Part shown: piece after piece, positions 21,151 to 34,411 of the stretch | How positions within the stretch are numbered: position 1 is the stretch's first letter | Layout: each line of letters starts with the position of its first letter | Source: Torymus aiolomorphi | Lineage: Eukaryota > Arthropoda > Insecta > Hymenoptera > Torymidae | Length of the DNA: 64,000 nt | Direction of reading: 5' to 3' | Assembly (NCBI GenBank): GCA_036365515.1 | Contig: CM070877.1 | Span: forward strand, 55,030,475-55,094,474 | Translations under genes and position numbers: made by a program | The notes under the pieces: generated by a model | What the model was told of the DNA's origin: nothing | What the model saw: the letters and a program-made list of their open reading frames with translations, nothing else | Database searches by the model: none

Positions 21151-22859
21151 TGCAGTATTCGATTTGACCCTATATAGTAAATTTTTAAAATCATTTTTCG
21201 TAGGTTATGGACAGCTAATTCAGATACCACAATTGCTAATTCAGATACCACAATTTTAATAGACTAGAAAATATAACCTCAATCATCAGTGTTGTTCTGA
21301 TCATTAATAAAGACATTTTTTCATATAAGTTAATGGTTTATAGAGTTAAGTGTACCAACATGTATTGGTATGCCAATAAATGATTCGTAAAATATTAAAT
21401 GAACCGTCGGATATTCTAACTTCAATCTAGATAAGTTACGCTAATATGAATTATAATTATATCCGACCATACTCTTAATAAAAGTAAATTTATTTTCTTT
21501 TTAATTTCTCTCACACATTACGCATTACTGAATACATATAACCTAGTTTTGTTAGCTCTGAACATAACCTTAATACCAGATTCCTACTTATATTACGTAA
21601 GATAACCAAAACTCATAGATTAAGTGCTACATAGCAAATTTTTAATGTGATTCTTCATACATTATGGATAGCTAATTCAGATAACACAATTTATATTAAT
21701 TAAAAAACATAACCTTAATCATTAGTTTTGTTCTAATGATCAATAAGTACATTTTTTTTCATATAAATTACTGGTTTATAGAACTAAGTGCACTAAAATG
21801 TATTGCCATGCCGATAAATTCTTTCTAAAATATTAAATAAATCGTAGCATATTCTAACCTCAATCTAGGTCAGTTATGATAGTCGGAATTATAATTACAT
21901 CCGTCCATACTCTAAATAAACGTGATTTTTTTTTACTTTTTAATTTCTTTTATAAATTACGCTTTACTGAATTTAGATCAACAAGTTCTGTTAGCTATAA
22001 AGATAACCTAAATACCAGATCCCTACTTAAATACCGTAAGATAACCAATACTCATAGATTAGACACTACAGAGCAAATGATTAAATTGATTTTTCATAGA
22101 TTATGGATAGCTAAATCAGATAACACAATTTATATTGATTAGAAAACATATCCCCAATCATTAGAGTTGTCTAATTATCAATAAGTACATTTTTTTCATG
22201 TAAGTTAATGGTTTATAGAACCAAGTGTACTAAAATGTATTAACATGACTATAAATTCTGTCTAAAATATCAAATAAACTATAGTGTATTGGTACTTCAA
22301 TCTAGGTCAGTTATAATAGTCGGAATTATAATTACATCGGTCCAAACTCTAAATAAGAGTGAATTTATTTTACTTTTTAATTTCTCTTACACATTACGCT
22401 TTACTGAATTCGGATGCAAGTTTTGTTAGCTCTGAACAGAGCCTGAATAACAAATCCCCATTTATATTGCGTGAGATAACCAAAACACATAGATTAAGTT
22501 TTACATCGCCAATTTTTAAAGTGATTCTTCATACTTTATGGATAGCTAAATCAGATAAAACAATTTATATTGCTTAGAAAACATAACCTCAATCATTAGG
22601 GTTGTCTAATTATCAAGAAGTACATTTTCTTCATATAGGTTAATGGTTTATAGAATTAAGTGTACTAAAATGTATTGCCATGACGATAAATTCTGTCTAA
22701 AATATTAAATAAACCATAGTCTATTCGAACCTCAATCTAGGTCAATTATAATAGTTGGAATTATAATTACATCCGTCCATACTCTAAGTAACAGTGATTT
22801 TTTTCACTTTTTAATTACTCTTACACATTATGCTCCACTGAATTTGGATTCGAGTTTTA
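21151..22859. repeat. ~445-bp AT-rich satellite, about four copies
   Basis: The landmark GGATAGCTAAATCAGATAAC and variants recur near 21209, 21666, 22105 and 22550, giving periods of 439-457 bp. Each unit also has AATCTAGGTCAGTTAT and TTTTTAATTTCTCTTACACATTA blocks. Short open frames in it are chance. A further copy lies at 47720-48170 in the same orientation. Confidence 0.9.
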
Positions 22860-24419
22860 TGCGTATACGGGAGCGCGTCAGACGTGCATACAAGGAAAAA
22901 TAATTATTTTAATAATTCCTAAACCCATTTGCGCGGGGATGCGAGTTCCACGCGTATACGGGTGCGCGTCAGACGTGCATACATGGCAAGATAATTATTT
23001 TAATAATTCTTAACCCCAAGTAGGCGGAGGATGGGAATTCCACGCGTATACGTGGGCGCGTTAAGCGTGTATACATGACAAAATAATGACTTTAATAATT
23101 CTTAACCCCAAGTCCGCATGGGATGCGAGTTCCGCACATATACAAGCGCGCGTCAAACGTATATACATGGCAAAATAATGATTTTAATAATTCTTAACCC
23201 AAAATAGGCGAGGCAGGGCAGGGGATGCGAGTTCTACGCGTATACGGGAGCGCGTCAGACGTGCATACTTATCAAAATAATTTTTTAAATAATTCTTAAC
23301 CCCAAGTAGGCGGAGGATGCGAGTACTCCGCGTATACGAGAGCGCGTCAGACGTGTATACAGGTCAAATTAATTATTCAAATAATTCTTATCCCCAAGCA
23401 GGCGGAGGATGCGAGTTCCCCGCGCATACTGGAGCAGGTCATACGTGTATACAGGTCAAATTAATTATACAAATAAATCTTAACCCCAAGTAGGCGAGGG
23501 ATGCGAGTTTCACGTGTATACGGGAGCGCTTCAGACGTGCATACAAGGCAAAATAATTATTTTAATAATTCTTAACACCAAGCAGGCGAGGGATGCGGAT
23601 TCTCCGTGTACACGGGAGCGCGTCAGACGTGCATACAAAGCAAAATAATGATTTTAATAATTCCTATCCCCAAGTAGGCGGGGGATGCGAGTCCTACACG
23701 TATACGGGAGCGCGTCAGACGTGTATACAGGTCAAATTAATTATTCAAATAATTCTTATCCCCAAGTAGGCGGGGGATGTGAGTTCTACGTGTATACGGG
23801 AGCGCATCAATCGTGTGTACATGGCAAAATAATTATACAAATAATTCTTAACCCAAGCTGGTGGGGGATGCTAGTTATACATGTATACGGGAGCTTGTCA
23901 GACGTGCATACATAACAAAATAATTATTCAAATAATTCTTAACCCCATACAGGCGGGGAATGCGAGTACTACGCGTATACGGGAGCGCGTCAGGCGTATA
24001 TACATGGCAAAATAATTATTCAAATAATGTTTGATCCAAGTAGGCGGGGGATGCGACATCTACGTGTATACGGCAGTGTGTCAGTCGTGCTTACATATCA
24101 AAATAATTATTTAAATAATTCTTAACCTCAAGTCGCATGGGATGCGAGTTCCACGCGTATACGAGAGCGCGTCAAACGTGCATACATATAAAATAATAAT
24201 TTAAATAATTCTTAACCCTAAGCAGGTGGTAGATGCGAGTTCTACGCGTATACGATTGCGCGTCAGACGTGCATACATGGCAAAATAATTATTTTAATAA
24301 TTCCTACATGGCCAAATAATTATTCAAATAATTCTTAACCCCAAACAGGTGAGGGATGCGAGTTATTCGTGTATACAGAAGTGTGTCAGACGTGCATATA
24401 TATCAAAATAATTATTCAA
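22860..24419. repeat. ~92-bp bipartite satellite, left array (about 17 copies)
   Basis: The unit has a GC-rich half (GGATGCGAGTTCTACGCGTATACGGGAGCGCGTCAGACGTG in degenerate form) and an AT-rich half (AAAATAATTATTTTAATAATTCTTAACCCC form). Spacing is 91-95 bp. The array is split by the Gypsy element and resumes at 46273. Confidence 0.92.
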
Positions 24420-25604
<1,185 letters not shown>

Positions 25605-25606
25605 AC

Positions 25607-25624
25607 TGGCGCCCGTACGTGTGG
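25607..25624 (+). promoter_or_regulatory. Primer binding site, tRNA-Lys type
   Basis: TGGCGCCCGTACGTGTGG starts 2 bp after the LTR end. The TGGCGCCC core is the usual Gypsy/retroviral Lys-type site. Confidence 0.8.
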
Positions 25625-26397
25625 AGATAGGTAGAGTAGGACACCGCGCGGCGCGTATTTATAAACACGCGCTGGCTCTCGGCACAGCTGACGCCGCGAT
25701 CTTTTGACCGCGAGAGTGTATGCATGCATGTGCGAGAGAGAGAGCGTCGTAGACACTCGTATGTCTACGAAAAATACTTTGCGCGGAGAATTATATTATA
25801 TCGAGAGCAGAAACGAAACAATTCGGGCCTCGCGATATATAGGCAAGGTTCCAAAAAATTTGATCTTTGCTTTTCCCCATACTAAGTCGATTTATAATCG
25901 ATTAGTATGTCGCTTAAAAATAAAGTCAAACAAGGACAATATTTATTATTTCTACATCCTTATTTATTTATATTCGGATAAATAGTAGAAAACGGAAAGA
26001 GAGATTAGCGAAACTATTGATTGATCAATAATTAATTGCGAAATCGCATGACTAATTAATTGATCAATTAATAAATAAACTAATAAAAATAATTAATAAA
26101 AATTATTAATAAAAATTACTAATAAAAATAATTAATAAAAATTATTTTTCTTTTAGTTTTGGAAGAAAAAAAAATTTTTTTTTTGTAGTTTTCGTAAGAA
26201 ATTTAAAGTTTTTTCTCTTCTTCGTCCAGTTAATCTCCTTCCGCTTCGTTTTTTTTGGGAGTTAACAAGTCTTCTCTTTTTCGTGTTGCTCTTTATCATA
26301 GCCTCACGTGTTCGAAGAATTTAATTTGTTTTTTTACTAACGGTTAAATAAAGAGTCGCCGTAGTTTGACGAGCGACGCAAATACCAAACGCGTTCT

Positions 26398-26473
26398 CTT
26401 TCCACAATTTATTTTACTATTTTGTAGTGGAAAGAGAAAACGAACTTCTCGCAAACTAAAATTTTGAGAGAAG
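26398..26473 (+). repeat. Double hairpin in leader, copy A
   Basis: CTTTCCAC and GTGGAAAG form one stem. CTTCTCGC..GAGAGAAG forms a second, with one mismatch. The copy lies 300 bp before copy B. Confidence 0.7.
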
Positions 26474-26697
26474 ATTTTGCCTTTAATAAAAATGACTTTT
26501 ATATAAAAGAAATAAAATTAGGGGAAAAGCAAGCGCGATTTCTTTCTATGTGTGCACATTTCGCAGAATACCCTGCACTTTAAGGCACTCAAACCTTTTT
26601 TGAGCGATTCGCGTTTTCTTTTGGTAACGACTACTAAACGGAGCGTCGCTGAATTTTATCGTGCGGCGCAATTGCCGAACGCATCCCCTTTCCACAA

Positions 26698-26763
26698 TCT
26701 ATTTTATTATTCTGTGGTGGAAAGAGAAAGCGAACTTCTCGCAGACTAAAGCTTTGCGAGAAG
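26698..26763 (+). repeat. Double hairpin in leader, copy B
   Basis: CTTTCCAC/GTGGAAAG and a perfect CTTCTCGCA/TGCGAGAAG stem. Same order and spacing as copy A. Confidence 0.7.
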
Positions 26764-27114
26764 ATTTCGGCCGTGTTGATAAAAATTATTCTTTTTTTTC
26801 AACTATTAATTTTAAAATCAATACAACCCAAAGCATACATTCAAGCGCAACATTCCTTGTGGCGACACGATATCGTTTCTGCTCGCGAATTTACTCAGTA
26901 CGACAGATTGAGAAACAGTTTAGGTTTTTTTTTCTCTGTAACACGCGATTGTAAGCGCCCGTAGCTTAGGTAAATACGCGCGCTCAATCGGCGCACTGAG
27001 TAACAAGACGCTGTACATTGCGAAGCATACGAACAGCGAACCGTTTCGCGACGGTATTGGCGTGAATTTATTTCGCTATATTTTTGCGGAACTAGCATCC
27101 AGTGAGAAGGCAAC

Positions 27115-29034
27115 ATGGCAGCACAAATAGCACTTGAGAATTGGTGTATGTGCCTCTCACTGGAAGAGATAGATAAGTATCTCACGGCGATGAAACTACA
27201 AACATCTGGCGCGAGATTCCAAAAATTAGATCGCGCGAGCAGATGGCTGCTGGGAGAATACTCAGCAGACGATTTCATCGCCACAAATGCAGAAGTCGAT
27301 GAGCACATGCAATGAGTCGAGAGGGTAAACCTCCGCCAAACGTTCATCGACAGAGTTTGCAATGGCGAAATCGAGACGCCATGGGCGCACTGTTCAGACG
27401 AAAGTGAACCGCACCCACTCGAGTACGTTCGCGATGAGGATGCGGTAAAGTGCAAACTCGAACAATTGCGCCTTGACATCGAGGCGCGCACAGCGGAAAG
27501 AAGCTCGATGGAGCAAGAGACAACGGATGCAGCCGAAAACGACACGAACGTGGGAGACGGAGCAACTGGAACAGTTGCAGATACGACCCCCAAAGTGCAG
27601 CAACAGACCCCAGCGGCAACAGATGCGAAGGATCTGCCGATACCCGCGGAGCTGAGTGCATTTTTGACTCAACTCACGCAGAGGGTTATGCAACTGGCAA
27701 CTAACCAATCCAGGTTGCAGTCGACGCTGGAGAGCTTCACGCATCAAGCACCACAAGGCACTGCGTGCAGCACACGAATGGAACCAGCGCAGGGCGGGCA
27801 ACGTCAGGTGGCCTTCCATGATACTCTGACATTCAGATATCCGGAAGAACAGAGTAATTACCTGCATACACCACCGACATCTCGCCAACCGCTCATCCCC
27901 CCCCCGGGACGCTGCACAGTCGTCTACTAAGCGGAGCCTGGGAGGGGGGGGGGTCTCTCGAATCAGTCGAATTCGAGAGAAATGCGCAGCGAACCAAACG
28001 CGGTTGAGGCCAGCACTCCACAGCAAATAGGGCCGAATAGGAATAACCAGCGAGATGTAGGCAACATAGCGCGAAAATGGGGGCTCAAATACACGGGCGA
28101 GAAGGGACAAAGTATCGACGTGTTTTTGAACCGCGTCGAAGAATGTCGGAGCCTCGCGAAGATGTCAGAGGAAGAGATGTTAAGCTCTCTCTCCGATGTC
28201 TTTGCGGGAGTCGCCGCCACGTGGTACCAGAATAATAAGACGAGCTGGGCCACGTGGAATGAATTCTGCGCGTCGGCACGCAAATAGTACGGCGCCAACC
28301 GCAGATTCCAGCAGCGGGTGCTGCAAGAGGCAACGGCGCACACACAGGGGAGAGATGAACCGGTGCGCGACTTCATAACCTGCCTGATCTCGATCATGAA
28401 GAAGATCAAGCCGCCTCACCTGCTCTCTCACCAGCTGGACACCTTACACCGCAATTTACGGCCAGACCTCCAGCGTATGGTGAGAAGGGTAGACTCCGAG
28501 GACATCGACACTCTCTTGCAGTTGAGTGTAGAGGCCGAGGTTACTCTCGAGGCACAGAAATCTTACCGAGAGTCACCCTCTTCGGAGCAGAGCCTCCTCC
28601 CCGTGGCCGCTTATAAACCTCGGGGCAACAAGGAAAAACACACCCCACTGAAGGTCGCGGCTATGCCAAAACCACCGAATCCACTGAAGGCCGAAGGAAA
28701 TGGACAGAATTGGATCGCGACTCTGTCCAAAATGCTAGCAGAGGAAGTGAGGCTGACGTTGCAGCCAGCACCACAGGTGAAACAGCCCTCCACGCCCCCT
28801 CGAAAATCGCCCTCACCTAAGAGGAAAAAGAGTGGAGAAAGAGGAAAGTCCTCCGGCAACTCGCCAAAGCGCGATTCGCGCCCTCGGCAGCAAAAGAGGA
28901 AGAAGTCGCCCGACACCAGCGCAGCCAAACCGAAGGGTAACAGTGAGGGTATTCATTGTTACGGCTGCGGTCCGCCTAGTTATCGGACGTACAATTGCCC
29001 TACGTGTGCGGGAAATGGGAAATCGGGGGCGTAG
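27115..29034 (+). pseudogene. Gypsy gag (one frame, three in-frame stops)
   Basis: The structural protein that forms the particle. A single frame runs from ATG 27115 to the stop at 29032-29034. It is broken only by TGA 27313, TAA 27928 and TAG 28285, with no indel in 1.9 kb. The capsid region lies near 28065-28420: KWGLKYTGEKGQSIDVFLNRV, ATWYQNNKTSWATWNEF and the EPVRDFI segment of the Retrotrans_gag family. A basic Lys/Pro/Ser-rich region follows, then a Cys motif CYGCGPPSYRTYNCPTC near the end. That motif departs from the usual CX2CX4HX4C knuckle. Start context (CAACATGG) is acceptable. Confidence 0.9.
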
Positions 29035-29179
29035 ACAGAGTCTCTATGTCACCCGCTCCCGAGAAGACTCCCCCGAAATCGCCGTCGCGGCTTCCACCGT
29101 TCAGAAGGGGTCGCGCGGCGAAGTAGCATCCCCGGCGAGACAGTAATTAACGGAGAGAGCGTGCCGATCGCCAACCCCG

Positions 29180-29541
29180 ACGAGGAAGCCAGATGGTAGC
29201 TCCAAGTTAACGTCGGGGGCTTCCGAATACGCGCTCTGCATGATATGGGTGCGGCACGAACCGTGATGGGTTCAATCGGATTGCAATTAGCATCCGCGTG
29301 CCGTAGCCCGCTATTACCAAGCCACGGAAGGAAAGCAAAAGTCCCCAGTGGTCACACTGTGGCGATCGCGGCGTACGTAATGCTTCCCTTCGAGGTAGCA
29401 GATATGAAAAAGGAGATTCGTGTCGCAGTTCTGGCGTACGAAACCTTAGAATGCTACCTCGGTGCTGATTTGATCCAAATTTTCGGGATAATTCACGATG
29501 CAGTGAAAAATCAGCTGACCATGAGTGCGTCAGGACTATAG
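29180..29541 (+). pseudogene. Gypsy aspartic protease
   Basis: A retropepsin-like region that would process the polyprotein. It is in the same frame as gag. The active-site segment reads ALHDMGAARTVMG, with DMG where the family has DT/SG. The flap and C-terminal ECYLGADLI (family form LG.D.L) are recognisable. It ends with TAG at 29539 before RT resumes in another frame. A Met at the active-site Thr position probably inactivates it. Confidence 0.72.
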
Positions 29542-29606
29542 AGTTAGAAGTAGCCAGCGTTTGACTTGGCGAAACTCTAGAGTTAGCTTCGATCGGTCAC
29601 GAGGAG

Positions 29607-31022
29607 ATGACGGAGGTGCAGAAAAAGCAACTCCAAGAACTCCTCGATCAGTTGCTCGTCAAAACGGATGAACCTCTCGGCCGCACTGCGTGGGCCGAGT
29701 ACGAGATATCGGTTGGCTCGGCACGGCCGGTCAAACAGAAATATTATCCCGTCTCCAAAAAACTAGAGGAGATTATGCACTCTCAGGTACGTGAGATGCT
29801 GGAGGCGGGTATAATTGAACCCTCGACCAGTGCTTGGTCGAGCCCGGTAGTCATGGTACGGAAAGCGCTCGAGAAATATCGCTTCTGCATTGACTTTCGC
29901 AAGGTGAACGCGGTGTCCAGAGCTGATGCATATCCGCTCCCACATATGGATGCGATTTTGCGTAAGCTGCAGGGAGCGAAATACATTTCGACCCCGGACT
30001 TAAGTAGCGCGTATCACCAGATTCCACTGAAGGAAGAATCTCGTCCAATAACGGCGTTCACGGTGCCTGGACTGGGGTTATTCCAGTTCACACGTATGCC
30101 ATATGGCCTTTCACAGGCAGGGGCGACATTTCAGAGGTTAATCGATAAAGTTATCGGCCCTGAAATGGAACCCTACGCTTTCTCCTACCTCGACGATATA
30201 ATTATTGTCACCGAGACGTTTGAAGAACACGTAAAGTGGCTTGGCCACGTTCTCAGACGAATAAAGGAGGCTAATCTCACGATTAATCGAGAGAAAAGCA
30301 TGTTTGGCCAAACAGAAGTTCGCTATCACGGCGTACTCGTCAATCGGAACGGTTTTCATCCCGATCCCCAGAAAATCGCACCTATAGTAAACTACCTTGA
30401 ACCACGTAACCTAAAACAGCTTCGGCGTTTTCTAGGAATGGCCTCGTGATACAGGAAGTTCCTGAAAGATTTCGCTACTATGGTCGAGCCTCTAACACGA
30501 CTCACCAAGAAGAATCGCCGATATGAGTGGACGGATGAAGAACAAGCCGCATTCGGTCAGATCAAAGCTTTTGTTGCGTCTGCTCCAATTTTGTCTCGCC
30601 CGCACTTTGAAGAACAATTTATTCTTCAAACAGACGCGAGCGATACAGGTATCGGCTCAGTACTCTTTCAAATAATCGATGGTGAAGAAAGGGTACTGGA
30701 ATTCGCGAGCCGCACACTCTCATCCGCGGAACGCAATTATAGCGTGACAGATAGAAAGTGCCTCGCGGTAATTTGGGCCATTGGAAAATTCAGGCCGTAT
30801 ATCGAGGGCTACCATTTTCGAGTGATCACCGATCATAGTAGTCTTCGTTGGTTACACAGCCTGCATAGCTCAACTGGTCGGCTCGCGCGATGGGCACTCG
30901 AACTGCAAGGGCATAGCTTCGAGGTAGAATACCGGAAGGGCGCACTGAACCACGCCCCTATGCTCTATCTCGCATGCTCGAGAGCGACGAGGAAGACGCG
31001 CCACTTACCGCGATCGATCTGA
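29607..31022 (+). pseudogene. Gypsy reverse transcriptase and RNase H
   Basis: RT: MLEAGIIEPSTSAWSSPVV, KYRFCIDFRKVN, motif A STPDLSSAYHQIPL (Asp131), RMPYGLSQAGATFQ and the YLDD box at residues 194-197, all intact. A TGA at 30447 replaces the conserved Trp codon before YRKFLKDFA. The same frame then gives RNase H: FILQTDASDTGIGSVLFQ, RNYSVTDRKCLAVIW and VITDHSSLRWL. A frameshift near 30965 ends it inside the NHAPMLYL segment, which departs from the usual NxVADALSR. One stop and one frameshift separate it from function. Confidence 0.93.
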
Positions 31023-32667
31023 CGAAAGAGACAGACGATCCGTGGTATATCTCTTGGCGAGAAAAATTACAGCGAGAACCAGACGCATACTCGCACTGGA
31101 AGTTAATAGGCGGACAGTTATTCTATTATCGCCCCGACGAACGCATAGGGGCAGCGGTCGGGGACGAGGAAGCGTGGAAAACCGTTATACCAAAGGAGGA
31201 TCGGCAGCAAGTACTCGCTGAGAGTCACGATGATCCAACTTCAAGGCACATGGGGCGAGACAAAACCTGTGATTGCGCTACGCGATTTTACTAGTATAAT
31301 GTAGTACGTAAATATGTACGCGAGAGTCTCGTCTGCCAACAATGCAAAGTCGAGCAACGCGCTCCCGCCGGTTTAATGGGAAAACGGGATATAACGCGCC
31401 CATGGCAGGCGACATAATGGGTCCTCTACCCAAGAGTAAACACGACTTCGAATACATCCTCGTATTCGAAGATCTCTTTTCGAGATGGGTAGAGGTTGCT
31501 CCGTTGCGAAAGGCAAACGCAAAATCGATCTTGAAGGAATTAAAAGAGCGAGTAATTTTGCGTTTAGGTACGCCCGAAGTATTTCTCAGTGACAATGGAA
31601 CGGAGTTTAAAAACCGCGCCGTCACTGAGTACTTACGAAACTTGGGGGTACATCACACGATGACACCGCCGTACCACCCCCAAGCGAACCCGGTGGAGCG
31701 AGTAAACCGAACGCTCAAAACTCGGTTAATTGCCTTTGTAGAGGGAAAACACGCCTCTTGGGACGAGAATTTATCCGAGCTTGTGTTTTCACTCAACAAC
31801 GCTGCCCATAGTAGTACTGGACTCTCGCCCGCAATGTTAAATTACGGGCGGCATCCTCTACCTCCGGGAACAGCCAAGAGAGCTCGTGACCGCGTGGCGG
31901 AAGGTCGAGCGAGCCAGGAGTGGGTCGAGGAATGGGCCGCGAGGATGAAAGGTCTCAGTCAATTAAATAGGACCGTCGCCGATTATATCGACGGCGAGCA
32001 AGAGCGACAGGCACATTACTACGATGCCAAACGCCGCGAACCCCTCTTCCAAGCAGGAGATTACGTTTGGAAGAGAAACCGAATTTTATCGTCGGCTGCA
32101 CAAGGAATCTCGGCGAAATTGGCACCGAAATTCACGGGTCTGTATGCGATAATAGCCAAAATCGGCGTTAACACGTATCGTATACGCGCGCTAGATGCAA
32201 ACGACGAAGAATTAACCCACGCTGAACATCTGAAGCCTTACGCTGGCACAACGCCTTCAGATGAGGAGCAGGAGGAAGGACCTCAACCGCTGAGGGATGG
32301 CGCAGCGATTTTGGCGATGTACGACCCGCCAGTAGCGAGCGACGGCGAGAATAACTCGCAGGTAGATCGCGGAAACGACGGCGCCGCAGCAATCTCCGAT
32401 CACGCACCGCTAGTGAACCCAGCGAGCGAAGGGGAAAACTTACGTGCCCCTACTCCTCGTCCCAGGCGCAAACCAGGTCGTCCGAGAAAGGCGGTGCGTC
32501 TGGTAGTAAGACCGGCGGCTATACGCGTGATGGCGGCGAGTTCACAAAAGAACCTCGCGGCGAAGTCACGCGGACGACCGAAAGGTTCGCGCAACACGGT
32601 AAACCTGATCGATCCGACGACAGTACTACCCTCGCGGACGCATACTCATTCACGCGCGGCATGTTAA
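30974..32667 (+). pseudogene. Gypsy integrase with AT-hook C-terminus
   Basis: The N-terminal HHCC zinc domain is in the 30974-31294 frame (ESHDDPTSRHMG, then CQQC after a TAG at 31292). A frameshift near 31390 leads to the 441-aa frame at 31342-32667. The catalytic core is intact: AGDIMGPL (Asp24), FLSDNGTEFKN (Asp84) and ANPVERVNRTLKT (Glu119). The Asp-Glu spacing is one residue short of 35, as in insect HPQANP variants. The C-terminal extension after HLKPY contains KPGRPRKAV and SRGRPKGSRN, two AT-hook-type minor-groove binders. The element lies in an AT/GC bipartite satellite. Confidence 0.9.
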
Positions 32668-32733
32668 AATACATTTTTATTTTGGGCACCTGATGATATC
32701 GCCTAACCTCCATCCCTTTCCTTCAAGTTTAGA

Positions 32734-32766
32734 ATGGATCAGTAGGACACAGCGAGACAGGCGGCG
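32734..32766 (+). pseudogene. Start of Gypsy ORF3, cut by a DNA transposon
   Basis: ATG 32734 opens a frame with a TAG at 32743. The frame is in register with the coiled-coil frame that resumes at 38647, if the transposon and one CGGCG copy are left out. This places the start of the post-pol ORF about 70 bp after the integrase stop. Confidence 0.55.
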
Positions 32767-33717
32767 CACAGTGGGCCCAAATGAACATGTCTGGACAAAA
32801 TAAAATATCTTCTTTTGGAACTGACCGATTGGGATGGGGATACTCTTAAAATGAAGGTTATAATAAGTACTTTGAGGGAAAATTGTAGATAAAATGTTTA
32901 AAAAATTTTCAAGGTCAGACCAAGATCAATATATAAAAATTTACTTTTTTTTAATGATCAGAAGAAGCTGGGCTGTTACCCAAACAAGCTGAATAGATTT
33001 GTATGGGGTTTTCGGATCGCTGATAGCAAATCAGCTGACAGAATTGTAAAATTCATTTGTTTAAACAATAATTTTCAAATTTTTCTTCTATGAAATGTTA
33101 AATTAAAATAATAATAAGTTAAAACACGAATCATATATAAAAATAAAAAAATAATTATTTTTATTCAAATTAATCTAAATAATTTTTGTTATTGTAATAT
33201 TCCCGTTAATTACCATAATAAAGCGTACAACTTTATGAAAAAAATAGTACAGAATACAACTTGTACATTACATACAAGTTGTATCCATTTTATATATTAC
33301 AATTATATTGGAATAATAATCCATTTTCATTACGTAAGTGAAAAGAAATTCCTGCGAAAAAATAATTCGTATATAGTTATATATACTTATATATGTTTAT
33401 ATACATTTCTCGAAAGGGGTTTATAAAGCCCGTTTTTCTATATATAGGGGTTTATCGAGCCCGATTTTGATTATACAGCCCGGGCTTCATAATATTTCTC
33501 AATATAGGGGTTTATGTGGCCCGACCTAGAGTCTATAACCCCATGGTCCATTATTTCATTAGTCACTTGCCATAGGGCATTCTGGGCTATAGGTACTAAT
33601 ATACAGTTTTGGGCTACATAAACCCCGATAAATGTGTGTGTGTGTGTGTGCGTGCGTGCGTGCTTGCGTGCGTGCGTGCGTGGGTGTGGGTGTGGGTGTG
33701 AGTGTGGGTGTGTGTAT

Positions 33718-33749
<32 letters not shown>

Positions 33750-34345
33750 ATTATGTCTATGTCGCTATGTATAATTAAGTATATTAGTATATGGCCGAAT
33801 CCATCTCAAATCAGACAGCCCGCGTATGCCTATTTCACCTATCATGTTGAAATAAAAATATTTATGTTCTACTCGAAAAAATATTTTACACGTGTTTTTT
33901 TATTTTTTTGTTTCATCAAAATTTCATGCGTTTAGCGATGCCGAAAAATTCCGAGAAAATTCTTTCATTGAGAAAAAAAATTTTCAATGTGATTTTCAGA
34001 CTGCTATTGTTTCAGCAGTTTTTCGAGCTTTTAAACGTGTAACACACAATTTCACTCAGTTTTGAGCCCTCTTTAACGGCCTTAATGTCATTTTCAAAAA
34101 AAATAAAAAATCCACGAGCTATGCACTTTTTACTGAAAAATTCATTTTTTAGGGAAGTGCCTTTTTCTCGAAAACCCCATGTTTTTTTTGCACAATTTTT
34201 GTTGTCGTGATAGAGGACGGTAATGCCTAGCTAGACGTATTTGTGAGATTCGGTACTTATTCCCTGGGGTAGCGATCACTAATGAGATAACACACAAACA
34301 AATTTTTCACGCCTAATGCTTATATATAGTCAATGATATTAGAGT
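32767..34345 (+). repeat. Left terminal inverted repeat of the 5.9-kb transposon
   Basis: Matches the reverse complement of 36762-38641. It contains a GGGGTTTAT..GCCCG minisatellite (33416-33620) and a long (TG)n tract (33633-33750). Confidence 0.88.
33633..33750. repeat. (TG)n microsatellite with TGCG variants
   Basis: Runs of TG, TGCG and TGGG. The corresponding place in the right arm has (TA)n. Confidence 0.9.
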
Positions 34346-34411
34346 CAATGTAAAGGTGTTTGTCTTTGTGTGTATGTAATATACAGGTACACATAACTAT
34401 GTATTTATTTG

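Larger units (their letters stand above)
25625..27114 (+). other. Long untranslated leader of the Gypsy element
   Basis: About 1.5 kb between the primer binding site and the gag start. It has AT-rich simple repeats near 26020-26150 and a duplicated pair of hairpins (26398-26473 and 26698-26763). No credible coding frame was found. Confidence 0.7.

Noticed and set aside
22860..24419. Short open frames within the 92-bp and 445-bp satellites
   Set aside because: The frames follow the repeat period and show no protein family or codon signal.
33702..33935. Val/Cys-rich frame in the (TG)n tract
   Set aside because: It is a repeat translation inside the transposon arm.
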